Part shown: one piece after another, positions 6,466 through 15,758 of the stretch
How the letters are laid out: each line of letters begins with the position of its first letter
Numbering within the stretch: position 1 is the first letter of the stretch
Origin: Roseobacter sp.
Lineage (GTDB): Bacteria; Pseudomonadota; Alphaproteobacteria; Rhodobacterales; Rhodobacteraceae
Assembly: GCA_015665415.1 (NCBI GenBank)
Contig: JADFAE010000017.1
Location: 1-64,000 of the forward strand
DNA: 64,000 nt
Reading direction: 5' to 3'
Translations under genes and position numbers: made by a program
The notes under the pieces: model-generated
What the model saw: only the letters and a program-made list of their open reading frames with translations
The model's database searches: none
Told to the model about the DNA's origin: nothing

Positions 6466-8862
6466 ATGAAATTCACTCTTTCCTGGCTGAAAGATCACCT
6501 CGACACCGAAGCTTCGGTGGATGAGATCGCTGAAACCTTGACGGATCTGGGTCTTGAAGTCGAAGAGATCAGCAATCCCGGGGACCGGCTCAAGGATTTC
6601 ACCCTGGGCTATGTGACACATGCCGAAAAGCACCCTGATGCTGACAAGCTGCGGGTCTGCAAGGTTGCCACCGATGAGGGCGAGATGCAGATCATCTGTG
6701 GTGCCCCGAACGCGCGCGAGGGTATCACCGTGGTGGTCTGCAAGCCCGGCATGTATATTCCCGGCCTCGACATCACCATCGGAGTTGGCAAGATCCGTGG
6801 CGTTGAAAGCTTTGGCATGATGGCCTCGGAGCGTGAGCTGGAGCTGTCGGATGAGCATGACGGCATTATCGAGCTGCCTTCCGGGGAGGTGGGGGACCGT
6901 TTTGTTGACTGGCTGGCGGCAAACCAACCCGCCAAGGTCGATCCCGTGATCGAAATCGCCATTACCCCAAACCGCCCGGATGCCTTGGGCGTCTACGGCA
7001 TTGCCCGGGATCTGGCCGCCCGGGGGCTTGGCACGCTGAAGACACCGGAGTTTGCGCCCATCGCCGGAACATTCGAAAGCCCGATCAACGTCAGCATCGA
7101 TGAAGATACGCTGGATGGCTGCCCGTTGTTTTCCGGTCGTCTGATCAAGGGCGTCAAGAATGGCACCAGCCCCGAATGGCTGCAGGATCGGCTCAAGGCG
7201 ATTGGGCTGCGCCCGATCTCGGCGCTGGTCGATATCACCAACTTCTTTACCTATGACCAGAACCGTCCGCTGCATGTCTTTGATGCCGCCAAGGTAGCTG
7301 GCGATCTGCGGGTGCATCGCGCTGCAGGTGGCGAGACGCTGACCGCGTTGGACGAAAAAGAATACACCCTAGGTGCCGGTCAGATGGTGATCTCGGATGC
7401 CAATGGTGCCGAGAGCATCGCCGGTATCATGGGGGGCGAAGAAACCGGCTGTACCGAAGAGACCGTTGATGTCTTCCTCGAAAGCGCCTTTTGGAACCAC
7501 GTACAGATTGCCCTGACTGGCCGGGCGCTCAAGATCAACTCGGATGCGCGCTATCGTTTTGAGCGCGGTGTTGATCCTGAGTTCACTATTCAGGGCCTGC
7601 ATCTGGCCACCCAGATGATCCTTGATCTCTGCGGCGGTGAGGCCTCTGAGGTGGTGATTGCTGGCGATGTGCCGGATCATTCCCGAGCCTATAAACTGGA
7701 TGCCGAACGGGTGCAGTCCCTGGTGGGCATGGAGATCCCCGAAAGCGATCAACGCCAGACGCTGACCCGCCTGGGGTTCCGCCTTGAGGGGAATATGGCC
7801 AATGTGCCCAGCTGGCGTCCCGATGTGCAGGGTGAGGCCGATCTGGTCGAAGAAGTGGCGCGTATTGCCTCGTTGACCAAACTGCAGGGCATCCCGCTGC
7901 CCCGCGTCACCGACGGCATTCCCAAGGCGGTGATGACACCGCAGCAGCGCCGCCAGCAGATGGCGCGGCGCACCGCAGCCAGCCTCGGCTACAATGAGGT
8001 GGTCAGCTATACCTTCATCGATCAGGCCTCGGCTGCCTTGTTTGGGGGCGGGGATGATGCCACCATGCTGGCCAATCCGATCTCCTCTGAAATGTCACAT
8101 ATGCGCCCGGCGCTGTTGCCCGGCCTGTTGCAGGCCGCTGCCCGCAATCAAGCCCGCGGCTACATGGATCTGGCGCTGTTCGAAGTGGGCCCTGCCTTCC
8201 AAGGAGGCGAACCCGGCGAGCAGCACAACCTGATCTCGGGCATTCTGGTGGGCAACACCGGGCCCAAAGACGTCCACGGCGCGGCGCGCGGAGTGGATAC
8301 CTTTGACGCCAAGGCCGATATCGAGGCCATCTTGGCCGCCATCGGGGCCCCTGCCAAAGTGCAGATCCTGCGCGGCGCGCAGTCCTGGTGGCATCCGGGT
8401 CGCCACGGCAAGATCTGTCTGGGCCCTAAAAAGGTGCTGGGCATCTTTGGTGAGTTGCACCCCAAGGTGATCGCTGAAATGGGCCTCAAGGGCCCGGTTG
8501 TCGGCTTTACCATCTGGCCTGATGAAGTTCCGCTGCCACGCAAAAGCGGGGCCACCCGCGCCGCTCTGACCCAAAGCGATCTGCAAGCGGTTGAACGTGA
8601 CTTTGCCTTTGTGGTCGATGCCGATGTCGAGGCGCTGACCTTGGTCAATGCCGCTTCCGGTGCCGACAAGGCTCTGATTACCGATGTGCGCGTCTTTGAC
8701 GAATTCATCGGCGGGGCACTGGGGGAGGGCAAGAAGTCCCTCGCCATCACCGTGCGCCTGCAGCCCAGCGACAAGACGCTGAAGGAAAAGGACATCGAAG
8801 CGGTGAGCGACAAGATCATCGCCAAGGTGACCAAGGCGACGGGCGGGACCTTGCGGGGCTGA
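6466..8862 (+). CDS. pheT: Phenylalanyl-tRNA synthetase beta subunit
   Basis: This 798-residue protein has normal length and domain order: N-terminal MKFTLSWLKDHL, EMAP-like tRNA-binding domain about 40-150 (DKLRVCKVAT, IICGAPNAREG), B3/B4 editing domain in the middle (NRPLHVFDAAKV), B5 domain about 400-470, catalytic-like core (PISSEMSHMRPALLPGLL), and a C-terminal FDX-ACB anticodon-binding domain (DLQAVERDFAFVVD to the end). With PheS it charges tRNA-Phe in the cytoplasm. pheS is not in this window. The upstream DNA is transposon debris, so its promoter must lie in 6278-6465 or be element-derived. Confidence 0.97.
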   Translation: MKFTLSWLKDHLDTEASVDEIAETLTDLGLEVEEISNPGDRLKDFTLGYVTHAEKHPDADKLRVCKVATDEGEMQIICGAPNAREGITVVVCKPGMYIPGLDITIGVGKIRGVESFGMMASERELELSDEHDGIIELPSGEVGDRFVDWLAANQPAKVDPVIEIAITPNRPDALGVYGIARDLAARGLGTLKTPEFAPIAGTFESPINVSIDEDTLDGCPLFSGRLIKGVKNGTSPEWLQDRLKAIGLRPISALVDITNFFTYDQNRPLHVFDAAKVAGDLRVHRAAGGETLTALDEKEYTLGAGQMVISDANGAESIAGIMGGEETGCTEETVDVFLESAFWNHVQIALTGRALKINSDARYRFERGVDPEFTIQGLHLATQMILDLCGGEASEVVIAGDVPDHSRAYKLDAERVQSLVGMEIPESDQRQTLTRLGFRLEGNMANVPSWRPDVQGEADLVEEVARIASLTKLQGIPLPRVTDGIPKAVMTPQQRRQQMARRTAASLGYNEVVSYTFIDQASAALFGGGDDATMLANPISSEMSHMRPALLPGLLQAAARNQARGYMDLALFEVGPAFQGGEPGEQHNLISGILVGNTGPKDVHGAARGVDTFDAKADIEAILAAIGAPAKVQILRGAQSWWHPGRHGKICLGPKKVLGIFGELHPKVIAEMGLKGPVVGFTIWPDEVPLPRKSGATRAALTQSDLQAVERDFAFVVDADVEALTLVNAASGADKALITDVRVFDEFIGGALGEGKKSLAITVRLQPSDKTLKEKDIEAVSDKIIAKVTKATGGTLRG

Positions 8863-8894
8863 GGCTTCTGGGATTCTCGTGTCTGATCAACTTA

Positions 8895-8921
8895 AACGCG
8901 CCCTCTTGGGGCGCGTTTTCA
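8895..8921 (+). terminator. pheT terminator
   Basis: The GC-rich stem AACGCGCC/GGCGCGTT with loop CTCTTGG is followed by TTTCATTT, 33 bases after the pheT stop and touching the end of the convergent LysR gene. Confidence 0.8.
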
Positions 8922-9797
8922 TTTGACGGTGAAGAACTCTGCCAGCAGATCAAATACCAGCCGGATCCGTCGGCTGGTGTGCAGCTCACGGTGGGTGGTC
9001 AGCCAGACCGGAAAGGTGATCGGGGGTTGTTCTGGAAACAGTTTCTCGACTCCGCCGGACTGCTCCACCACGTCATCCGCCATGGGGCCGATACCAAAGC
9101 CCTGGCGCACCAGCTCCCAGGCGGCCAGCCCGCTGTTGGAGCCGATGCGGAAGTTCTCTGGCGTCAGATGCACCCCCAGAGGGCCAAAGAAGCCAATTGA
9201 ACGCTCGGTATCAGCAAAATTCACAAAGTCATGCTCGGCCAGGTCTGCCAGTGTCTTGGGGCGGCCTCGCCGGGCCAGATAGCTGGGGGCGGCATAGAAA
9301 TGGGCGGTAGCCTCTTGCACCAGGCGGGCAATCAATTCGGGCTGGTCTGGGCGCACGTGGCGAATGGCGATATCGGCCTCTCGTCGCATCAGATCACGAA
9401 TGTCATTGGCGGCGACGACATCGATGGTCAGGCGCGGGGCCCGTTGGCGCAGTTGCTGCAACACAGGGGGCAAGACAAAAGCGGACATCACATCGCTGGC
9501 GGTAATACGCACCTTGCCCTCGATCGATTGGACCTTGCCGCTGGCCGCAAGGCTAAGTGCACTCGCGCCTTCGGACATCTGGCGACCGTGATGCATGAGG
9601 TCGTGACCGGCTTCGGTCAAGGCGAGGCTTCTGCCCAGCCGTTCAAACAGCAGCACGCCGAGGTCTCTTTCCAGCGCGGCCACCTGACGCGAGAGGGTCG
9701 GCTGCGTTAGGTTTAGTTGCCGCGCCGCGGCGGACAGCGAGCCGGTTTCGGCCGTGGCCAAAAAGGCGCGTATATGATTCCAGTCGGGCTCATTCAT
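8919..9797 (-). CDS. LysR-family transcriptional regulator
   Basis: This 292-residue protein has an N-terminal HTH (WNHIRAFLATAETGSLSAAARQLNLTQPTLSRQVAALERDLGVLLFERLGR) and a substrate-binding domain starting about residue 90. The start MNEPDWNHIRAF at 9797 suits the family; an upstream extension would run through the divergent promoter. It is transcribed away from the methyltransferase at 9886 across 88 bases, which makes that gene its likely target. Confidence 0.9.
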   Translation of the reverse strand: MNEPDWNHIRAFLATAETGSLSAAARQLNLTQPTLSRQVAALERDLGVLLFERLGRSLALTEAGHDLMHHGRQMSEGASALSLAASGKVQSIEGKVRITASDVMSAFVLPPVLQQLRQRAPRLTIDVVAANDIRDLMRREADIAIRHVRPDQPELIARLVQEATAHFYAAPSYLARRGRPKTLADLAEHDFVNFADTERSIGFFGPLGVHLTPENFRIGSNSGLAAWELVRQGFGIGPMADDVVEQSGGVEKLFPEQPPITFPVWLTTHRELHTSRRIRLVFDLLAEFFTVK

Positions 9798-9885
9798 ACG
9801 TAGATGTATAAGCGTTTTGCGATTTTGGGCAATTTTTATGTGGTTCCTGTATGGATAGACTGCGCGCATGCAAGGAGACACAGCC

Positions 9886-10524
9886 ATGAATGCCGATGTT
9901 CGCTTTTGGGACCGTATCGCCCAGAAATACGCCAAATCCCCAATCCGGGACGAGGATGCCTACCGTCAGTCGCTGGCGCGCACATCCACTTATTTGCGCG
10001 CTGGAGATCGGGTTCTGGAACTGGGCTGCGGAACCGGGACTACGGCGGTGGAACTGGCCCCCCAGGTGGGCGAGATCACCGCCTCTGATCTGTCCCCGGC
10101 GATGCTGGCGATTGGACAGTCCCGCGCTGCCGAAGCAGGGGTTGGCAATATCCGCTTTCATCAGGGCGATGCCTGCAGTGCGCCGGAGGGGCCATTTGAT
10201 GTGGTCATGGCCCATAATCTTTTGCACCTGCTGCCCGACTTGCAGCAGGTTCTGGAGTTGATCGCCCAGCGGTTGCCTGCGGGCGGAGTGTTTATTTCCA
10301 AGACCCCCTGTCTGGGTGAGGCCCGTGGCAGTGCGAAATACTGGCTGTTCAAAACCCTGATCCCTTTGATGCGGCTGATTGGCAAGGCCCCTGCCTCACC
10401 GGTGGAGTTTCTCGATATCAAAACCCTGGAGGCGGGGATCAAGGCTGCGGGGTTTGAGCTGGTGGAGACAGGCAATTATCCGGTTTCCACACCGGGGCGC
10501 TATATCGTGGCACGGCGGCTCTGA
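9886..10524 (+). CDS. Class I SAM-dependent methyltransferase
   Basis: This 212-residue protein has the motif I glycine loop VLELGCGTGTTAVEL (about 45-58), motif II EITASDLSPAMLAIG and a motif IV DVVMAHNLLHLLPDL region. It belongs to the UbiE/Methyltransf_11-type small-molecule methyltransferases. ATG 9886 is preferred to an in-frame ATG 18 bases upstream because AAGGAG lies at 9872-9877. Divergent from the LysR gene. The acceptor is unknown. Confidence 0.87.
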   Translation: MNADVRFWDRIAQKYAKSPIRDEDAYRQSLARTSTYLRAGDRVLELGCGTGTTAVELAPQVGEITASDLSPAMLAIGQSRAAEAGVGNIRFHQGDACSAPEGPFDVVMAHNLLHLLPDLQQVLELIAQRLPAGGVFISKTPCLGEARGSAKYWLFKTLIPLMRLIGKAPASPVEFLDIKTLEAGIKAAGFELVETGNYPVSTPGRYIVARRL

Positions 10525-10594
10525 TTTGTGCACTGGTGCCAATTTGCGATCCGGCGTAATCCTGTGTGCAAACCAAAACAAGCAGGAGCGCAAC

Positions 10595-11044
10595 ATGACA
10601 TTGAACGTATATCTTTCCGGCGAGATCCATTCTGACTGGCGCGAGCAGATCGTAGAGGGGGCCAAGGATCTGGACGTGAGCTTTCACAGCCCGGTCACCG
10701 ATCACGACTCCAGCGATGATTGCGGCGTGGCGATCCTGGGCCAAGAGGACAACAAATACTGGCACGATCACAAGGGCGCCATGGTCAATGCCATCCGCAC
10801 CCGCAAGGGTCTGGCCGATGCCGATGTGGTGGTGGTGCGCTTTGGCGAAAAATATAAACAGTGGAATGCGGCCTTTGATGCCGGCTATGCCGCCGCCTTG
10901 GGCAAATCCATCATCGTGCTGAACCCGCCCGCGCATCAACACGCGCTAAAAGAAGTCCACGCTGCAGCCCTGGCCGTCGCCGAAGAGCCCAGCCAGGTTG
11001 TGGAAATTCTGCGCTATGTGCTGACGGGTTCCTTGCCGGGATGA
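10595..11044 (+). CDS. ytoQ: YtoQ family protein
   Basis: This 149-residue protein is recognised by MTLNVYLSGEIHSDWR at the start, the SFHSPVTDHDSSDDCG segment and the KGLADADVVVVRFGEKYKQWNAAFDAGYAAALGK core. This looks like a nucleoside deoxyribosyltransferase-like fold. The biochemical role of the family is not established to my knowledge. AGGAG precedes the ATG. Its stop overlaps the next start by ATGA, coupling it to the GNAT gene. Confidence 0.85.
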   Translation: MTLNVYLSGEIHSDWREQIVEGAKDLDVSFHSPVTDHDSSDDCGVAILGQEDNKYWHDHKGAMVNAIRTRKGLADADVVVVRFGEKYKQWNAAFDAGYAAALGKSIIVLNPPAHQHALKEVHAAALAVAEEPSQVVEILRYVLTGSLPG

Positions 11045-11574
11045 CGTCAGGGGTGCTGACAACCCAGCGCCTGTTGCTGCGGCCACATTGTCTTGCGGAT
11101 TTTGAAGAGTCTGCTGCGCTTTGGGCCGAGCCGGAAGTGGTGAAATTCATCAGCGGCACCCCCAGCACGCGCGAAGAATCCTGGACGCGTCTGCTACGCT
11201 ACATTGGTCATTGGCAGGCGCTGGGATTTGGCTATTGGGTTGTCTGCGACCGCCACGACAACAGCTTTCTCGGCGAAGTTGGCTTTGCCGATTTTCACCG
11301 GCAGGTCACCCCAGCCCTGCCAGATGTGCCTGAGGCGGGTTGGGTTCTGACCCCCGGGGTGCATGGGCGCGGCATCGCCACCGAAGCGGTGGCGCGGATC
11401 CTGCAATGGGCGGATACAGAGGCGGGCTGGCCCCGGACCTTGGCCTTGTTTTCCCCAGATCACGCAGCCTCTCAACATGTGGCGCACAAACTCGGCTACC
11501 GGGCGGCGGGAGAGACCCACTACAGGGGGCAGCTGGCCCGGGTGATGATGCGGGAAAATTTTCTGGAGGCTTGA
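11041..11574 (+). CDS. GNAT family N-acetyltransferase (RimJ/RimL type)
   Basis: This 177-residue protein shows the RimJ/RimL start pattern LTTQRLLLRPHCLADFE, the acetyl-CoA loop region around GVHGRGIATEAVARILQWA (about 113-131) and a terminal ASQHVAHKLGYRAAGETHYRG. It is coupled to ytoQ by a four-base overlap. The acceptor may be a protein N-terminus or a small molecule, which the sequence does not decide. Confidence 0.88.
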   Translation: MTSGVLTTQRLLLRPHCLADFEESAALWAEPEVVKFISGTPSTREESWTRLLRYIGHWQALGFGYWVVCDRHDNSFLGEVGFADFHRQVTPALPDVPEAGWVLTPGVHGRGIATEAVARILQWADTEAGWPRTLALFSPDHAASQHVAHKLGYRAAGETHYRGQLARVMMRENFLEA

Positions 11575-11691
11575 CGGATATTGAACAGTGAAAACCACTC
11601 GTTAACGGCCAATGCCTAGACTGTCCGACAGCACAACCCAAACAGAGACCTTGGAGGGCCCCGACCTGCGGGGCACTAGCGGACAGAATAG

Positions 11692-12144
11692 ATGCAGAAC
11701 CGTCGTAGCTCGACCAAAGAGATCACCCCTGAAAGCGAAGACAAAGGGTTGTTCAAAAAAGACCTTGGCCAGTTTCGGGTCGCCCTGGTGCCGCATGTCA
11801 AACGCAGCAGCCGGGGCGATTTGGTGATCCGGGGCTATCTGAATGACAAGGATGAGATTTTTGTGGTTTTTGCCGGGCGTCGCACCAAGGATGCGGTGGC
11901 CGTCGAAACCCGGTTGAAAAACATGTTGGCACAGGCAAATCAGGCTGCTGCACGAACGCGCAGTGCCCCGCCCGAGATCAACAGCATTCGCCTGCCGATT
12001 CATGTGGAAGGAGCTTGGCGTCCCCGCTTTCAAAGTAGCGATTCAGGCTGGGACCACAGAAGCTATCAGTTTTTGGCAGCGCGATGGGCCTTTACGGATG
12101 TTGACGGGATGACCAGCCTTGGCGGCCGCCCGCCGTTTTCCTGA
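11692..12144 (+). CDS. Hypothetical protein
   Basis: This 150-residue protein matches no family I recognise. It is basic at the start, has no signal peptide or membrane segment, and contains LVIRGYLNDKDEIFVVFAGRRTKDAVAVETRLKNMLAQA, which reads like a folded alpha/beta segment. The codon usage is like its neighbours and no better frame competes, which supports a real gene. The ribosome site is weak. Confidence 0.55.
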   Translation: MQNRRSSTKEITPESEDKGLFKKDLGQFRVALVPHVKRSSRGDLVIRGYLNDKDEIFVVFAGRRTKDAVAVETRLKNMLAQANQAAARTRSAPPEINSIRLPIHVEGAWRPRFQSSDSGWDHRSYQFLAARWAFTDVDGMTSLGGRPPFS

Positions 12145-12206
12145 AGTCGCCTTTCTGGCCTGGTACATTTCTGGCCGGGGGTATTTCAGACCTGACAATG
12201 GGGCGC

Positions 12207-12292
12207 TGACGCACCCCGCCAACGGCGGGGTGCCTGGCCCAACGGGAAGAGGGCAGTTTACGGCCTGATGACGGGCGGGAGCCACCCGCCTG
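12207..12292 (-). repeat. Dispersed intergenic repeat, copy C
   Basis: On the minus strand it reads GGCTCCCGCC, a 30-base variable part, GTTGGGCCAGGC and then the hairpin CACCCCGCC/GGCGGGGTG (12211-12233). The same order of elements occurs at 18543-18624 and 44186-44261. It lies between a convergent gene pair and may act as a terminator. Confidence 0.6.
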
Positions 12293-12306
12293 ACGTTTGT
12301 TTTCCC

Positions 12307-13113
12307 TCAGGCCTGGCGTTGAATTTCAACTGTGTGGGGGTAGGGGATCGAGATGCCTTCAGCATCAAAGGCTTCCTTGACTGCCTGGGTCATTGCGAAT
12401 TTCACCTCCCAATAGTCGGCGGCTGCGCACCAGATCCGGGTGCTGAGATCGACAGAACTGTCGCCGAGATTGGTCACCCGCACCCAGGGTTCTGGCTGCT
12501 GGTGGATACGGGAGTCGGCGTTGGCCAGGCGCAGGATGATGGCTTTTGCGGCCTCGATGTCGTCACCATAATCGATGCCAAAGACCAGATCGACGCGGCG
12601 GGTGTCGTGATGCGAGAAATTGGTGATGATGGCGCCCCAGGCTTGGCCATTGGGTACGATGATCTGCACATTGTCGGGGGTGGCCAGTTCGGTCACAAAC
12701 AGGTTGAGATCCTTGACCGTGCCGGAGGTGCCGCCAATATCGACGAACTGGCCGATCTTGTAGGGGCGAAACAGCACCAACATAAAACCTGCAGCCAGAT
12801 CGCTCAGGGTCCCCTGCAGCGCCAGCCCGATGGCCAGCGTAGCCGCGCCCATCATGGCAACAAGGCTAGTGGCCTGAATGCCAAAGATCCCCAGCACGGC
12901 AATCAGAACCACCGCAATCAACACCCAGCGCACCATGCTGGCCGCGAAATTGCCCAGGGTGGCATCGATTTCGGGGGTGGCATTGATGCGCCTGCGGATG
13001 GCCCTGCTCACCATGCCGGCCGCAATCCACCCCAGGATCAAGACCACCAGCGCCTTGGCCCCGTTTAGCATCAGGGGCCAATAGGCGCCCGCCTGTTCAA
13101 TTATCTGGTTCAT
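12307..13113 (-). CDS. mscS: Small-conductance mechanosensitive channel (MscS family)
   Basis: This 268-residue inner-membrane protein has three predicted helices: about 15-40, a middle one with ASMVRWVLIAVVLIAVLGIFGI, and the pore-lining TM3 with the Gly/Ala pattern MMGAATLAIGLALQGTLSDLAAGFMLVLFRPY. The MscS beta domain follows (KIGQFVDIGGTSGTV, IIVPNGQAWGAIITNFS). Length and start fit E. coli-type MscS. Lies 135 bases downstream of mscL on the same strand; together they form an emergency osmotic-release pair. Confidence 0.92.
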   Translation of the reverse strand: MNQIIEQAGAYWPLMLNGAKALVVLILGWIAAGMVSRAIRRRINATPEIDATLGNFAASMVRWVLIAVVLIAVLGIFGIQATSLVAMMGAATLAIGLALQGTLSDLAAGFMLVLFRPYKIGQFVDIGGTSGTVKDLNLFVTELATPDNVQIIVPNGQAWGAIITNFSHHDTRRVDLVFGIDYGDDIEAAKAIILRLANADSRIHQQPEPWVRVTNLGDSSVDLSTRIWCAAADYWEVKFAMTQAVKEAFDAEGISIPYPHTVEIQRQA

Positions 13114-13248
13114 GTCAGTGTCACTCTTCTGGTGTTGTGGTTTTGAGCGGGTCAAGCACAGCTCTGGTGGGGCCCGCAAGGGGGAGTTCCGCTGGAAAAG
13201 GCCCCCAAACTGATTTGGAGGCCTGGAGGTCATGCTCTGGGTGGAGGT

Positions 13249-13683
13249 CTATTTCTTTAGTGAATCTCGGATTTCCATCAGAATGTCCAATTCGCTTGGA
13301 CCAGCGGGGGCCTCGGGTTCAGACGCAGCCTCTTCGCGGCGGGTGGCGGCCTCTTTCACCTGATTGACGTAGCGCACCAGCATGAACACAACAAAGGCGA
13401 TCATGAGGAAATTGATCACGGCCATGATAAAGGCTCCATGGGCAAAGACGGCGGCTCCGGCCTCGCGTGCGGCCTCAAGCGAGGCACCGGCAGCCACTTC
13501 GCCGGACAGAACGATATAGGAATTGGTGAAATCAACCCCACCGGTAAACAGCCCGATGATCGGATTGATCAGATCGCCAACCATGGATTTCACAATCGCG
13601 GTAAAGGCGGCACCAATGATGATGCCGACGGCCATATCCATCACATTGCCCTTGGCGATGAAGTCCTTGAATTCTGAAAACAT
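13249..13683 (-). CDS. mscL: Large-conductance mechanosensitive channel MscL
   Basis: This 144-residue protein begins [33 protein letters not shown], the amphipathic helix and pore TM1, with TM2 near 75-100 ([21 protein letters not shown]) and a charged C-terminal helix. It opens at near-lytic membrane tension. The ATG at 13683 has AGGGGA upstream. Confidence 0.95.
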   Translation of the reverse strand: MFSEFKDFIAKGNVMDMAVGIIIGAAFTAIVKSMVGDLINPIIGLFTGGVDFTNSYIVLSGEVAAGASLEAAREAGAAVFAHGAFIMAVINFLMIAFVVFMLVRYVNQVKEAATRREEAASEPEAPAGPSELDILMEIRDSLKK

Positions 13684-13857
13684 GTTTTGTCCCCTCTTCA
13701 CACAAGCGCCCTTAGCGATCTTGTTGAACCCTCCAGGTTTGAGCCTTTGGGCCTGATCCTCTGGCGCGACAGCCTAATGGGACCGCAGAATACAGCGTTT
13801 TGGCTAGGGGAATTTTGAAATCAGACCTCGTACTTCAATTTTCGGGGCCATAAAGGC

Positions 13858-13890
13858 ACAAAAAAACCGCCAGCAGGGCGCGCTGGCGGG
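13858..13890 (-). terminator. Terminator of ald
   Basis: Read on the minus strand, the stem CCGCCAGC/GCTGGCGG is followed by a run of seven T. It lies 25 bases past the ald stop. Confidence 0.85.
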
Positions 13891-13914
13891 TTATTGCATT
13901 TTTTCAGGCGTTGA

Positions 13915-15033
13915 TCAGGACTTCAGTGCCAAGCTCGGAGAGATCACATCCAGGCCCAGAGCCTTGCCAACCGCATAGTAGGTCAGCTTGCCGGCATGAA
14001 CATTCAGACCGTTCAGCAGATGGGGGTCATCTTCACAGGCCTGACGCCAGCCCTTGTTGGCCAGGTTCAGCAGGAAGGGCAGGGTGGCATTGCCAAGCGC
14101 CTGGGTCGAGGTGCGCGCGACAGCGCCGGGCATGTTGGCTACACAGTAGTGCATGATGCCATCGACCTCATAGATTGGATCGGCATGGGTGGTGGCACGC
14201 GAGGTCTCAAAGCAGCCGCCCTGATCGATGGCGACATCTACGAGCACCGCACCGGGCTTCATCTCCGAGAGCTGTGCCCGCGACACCAGCTTGGGCGCTT
14301 CGGCACCGGGGATCAGCACCGCGCCAATCACCATATCTGCCTCGCGGACCAGCTCGGCGGTGGCACCGGCAGTGGAATACTGGTTCTTGAAATCGCGGCC
14401 AAAGACATCATCAAGATATTTGAGGCGTGGCAGTGAGCGATCCAGAATGGTCACATCTGCACCCATGCCAGCGGCAATCTTGGCCGCATGGGTGCCCACG
14501 ACGCCGCCGCCGATGACCACAACCTTGGCCGGGGCCACGCCGGGTACGCCGCCCATCAACACACCGCGGCCGCCATTGGCCTTTTGCAGGGTGTAGCTGC
14601 CAACCTGTGGGGCCAGACGGCCGGCTACTTCCGACATTGGTGCCAGCAGCGGCAGCCCGCCGCGATCATCGGTCACGGTCTCATAAGCAATGGCGGTACA
14701 GCCGCTTTCCAGCAGGTCATAGGTCTGCTCTGGATCGGGGGCCAGGTGCAGATAAGTGAACAGCAGCTGACCTTCGCGCAGCATCTTACGCTCAACCGCC
14801 TGGGGTTCCTTGACCTTCACGATCATGTCGGCACTGGCAAAGATTTCCTCGGCAGTGTCGAGGATCGCGGCCCCGGCAGCGGTATAATCTTCGTCTGTGA
14901 AGCCAGCGCCCAGACCGGCGCCCTGCTGAATGACCACCTGATGGCCATTGTTGACGGCCTCGCGGGCGGCGTCAGGCGTCATGCCAACGCGAAATTCCTG
15001 CGGTTTGATCTCTGTGGGGCAACCGATTTTCAT
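13915..15033 (-). CDS. ald: Alanine dehydrogenase
   Basis: This 372-residue enzyme interconverts L-alanine and pyruvate plus ammonia with NAD. It has family length and the signatures [20 protein letters not shown], Lys75 in VKVKEPQ, His96 in YLHLAPD, and the NAD-binding [20 protein letters not shown]. Divergent from an Lrp/AsnC regulator, a conserved pairing in which the regulator responds to amino acids and controls ald. Confidence 0.96.
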   Translation of the reverse strand: MKIGCPTEIKPQEFRVGMTPDAAREAVNNGHQVVIQQGAGLGAGFTDEDYTAAGAAILDTAEEIFASADMIVKVKEPQAVERKMLREGQLLFTYLHLAPDPEQTYDLLESGCTAIAYETVTDDRGGLPLLAPMSEVAGRLAPQVGSYTLQKANGGRGVLMGGVPGVAPAKVVVIGGGVVGTHAAKIAAGMGADVTILDRSLPRLKYLDDVFGRDFKNQYSTAGATAELVREADMVIGAVLIPGAEAPKLVSRAQLSEMKPGAVLVDVAIDQGGCFETSRATTHADPIYEVDGIMHYCVANMPGAVARTSTQALGNATLPFLLNLANKGWRQACEDDPHLLNGLNVHAGKLTYYAVGKALGLDVISPSLALKS

Positions 15034-15061
15034 GATGCATCCTCCATTTCCTTTGCGTCAG

Positions 15062-15085
15062 TCTGCCGCAGTTTCTGCCGCAGTT
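15062..15085. promoter_or_regulatory. 12-bp-period tandem repeat in the ald/lrp promoter region
   Basis: Two direct copies of TCTGCCGCAGTT follow each other exactly, and a partial third (GCTGCT) follows. Direct or inverted repeats spaced near a helical turn are usual for Lrp-type octamers. Function is inferred from location only. Confidence 0.4.
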
Positions 15086-15118
15086 GCTGCTTTTTTGGGC
15101 AGAATAAAAACATGCATT

Positions 15119-15133
15119 TCGAAGATTCTTCGA
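15119..15133. promoter_or_regulatory. Perfect 15-base palindrome, probable Lrp/AsnC operator
   Basis: TCGAAGA-T-TCTTCGA is perfectly symmetrical and sits 36 bases before the regulator's ATG, between it and ald. Confidence 0.5.
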
Positions 15134-15169
15134 CTATACCGATGGTCTCAAGCAAGGATCTTAGAAGAA

Positions 15170-15628
15170 ATGTCACTTGATAACACGGATCGTCGCATAC
15201 TTCAGGTGCTGCAACGGCAGGGGCGGATCTCCAACGCGGATCTGAGCGAGAAGGTGAATCTCTCTGCCTCGGCCTGTCATCGCAGGGTACAGCGGCTGGA
15301 GAGTGATGGCTATATCAAGGACTATGTGGCACTTTTGGATGCCCGCAAGATGGCCGTGCCGACCACGGTCTTTGTCGAGATTACGCTGCAGGGGCAGGCC
15401 GATGACGTGTTGGATGCCTTTGAGCGCGCGGTGGCTCGAATCCCGGATGTGTTGGAGTGCCATCTGATGGCGGGAACGGCAGATTACATCCTCAAGGTGG
15501 TGGCTGAGAACACCGATGATTTTGCCCGCATCCATCGCCAGCATCTGGCGCGACTGCCCGGGGTGGCACAGATGCAGTCGAGTTTTGCCCTGCGCACCGT
15601 GTTCAAGACCACAGCCCTGCCGGTTTGA
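15170..15628 (+). CDS. Lrp/AsnC-family regulator (AldR-like)
   Basis: This 152-residue protein has an N-terminal HTH (LDNTDRRILQVLQRQGRISNADLSEKVNLSASACHRRVQRLESDGYI) and a C-terminal RAM/AsnC ligand domain (PTTVFVEITLQGQ, VLECHLMAGTADYILKVVAENTDDF). ATG 15170 fits the family start; longer readings cross the promoter palindrome. The divergent gene is alanine dehydrogenase, so alanine or a related amino acid is the probable effector. Confidence 0.92.
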   Translation: MSLDNTDRRILQVLQRQGRISNADLSEKVNLSASACHRRVQRLESDGYIKDYVALLDARKMAVPTTVFVEITLQGQADDVLDAFERAVARIPDVLECHLMAGTADYILKVVAENTDDFARIHRQHLARLPGVAQMQSSFALRTVFKTTALPV

Positions 15629-15758
15629 CTGTCCAAAACGGGCCAGTCTGAGCGCAATGCGCGCTTTTATCTGAAATGTCAGACATTTTGGCGCAACCCC
15701 CTGTCCCCCCGATTGCAACTGTGCTCAGATGCGGCGGAACTTGAGGGAGAGATGCGCC

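Noticed and set aside
6339-6524. 61-codon frame overlapping the pheT start
   Set aside because: It runs 59 bases into pheT in another frame and has no recognised motif; left as part of the pre-pheT debris.
14948-15169. N-terminal extension of the Lrp/AsnC regulator
   Set aside because: The extension would run through the ald start and the palindromic operator; the family starts at the Met at 15170.
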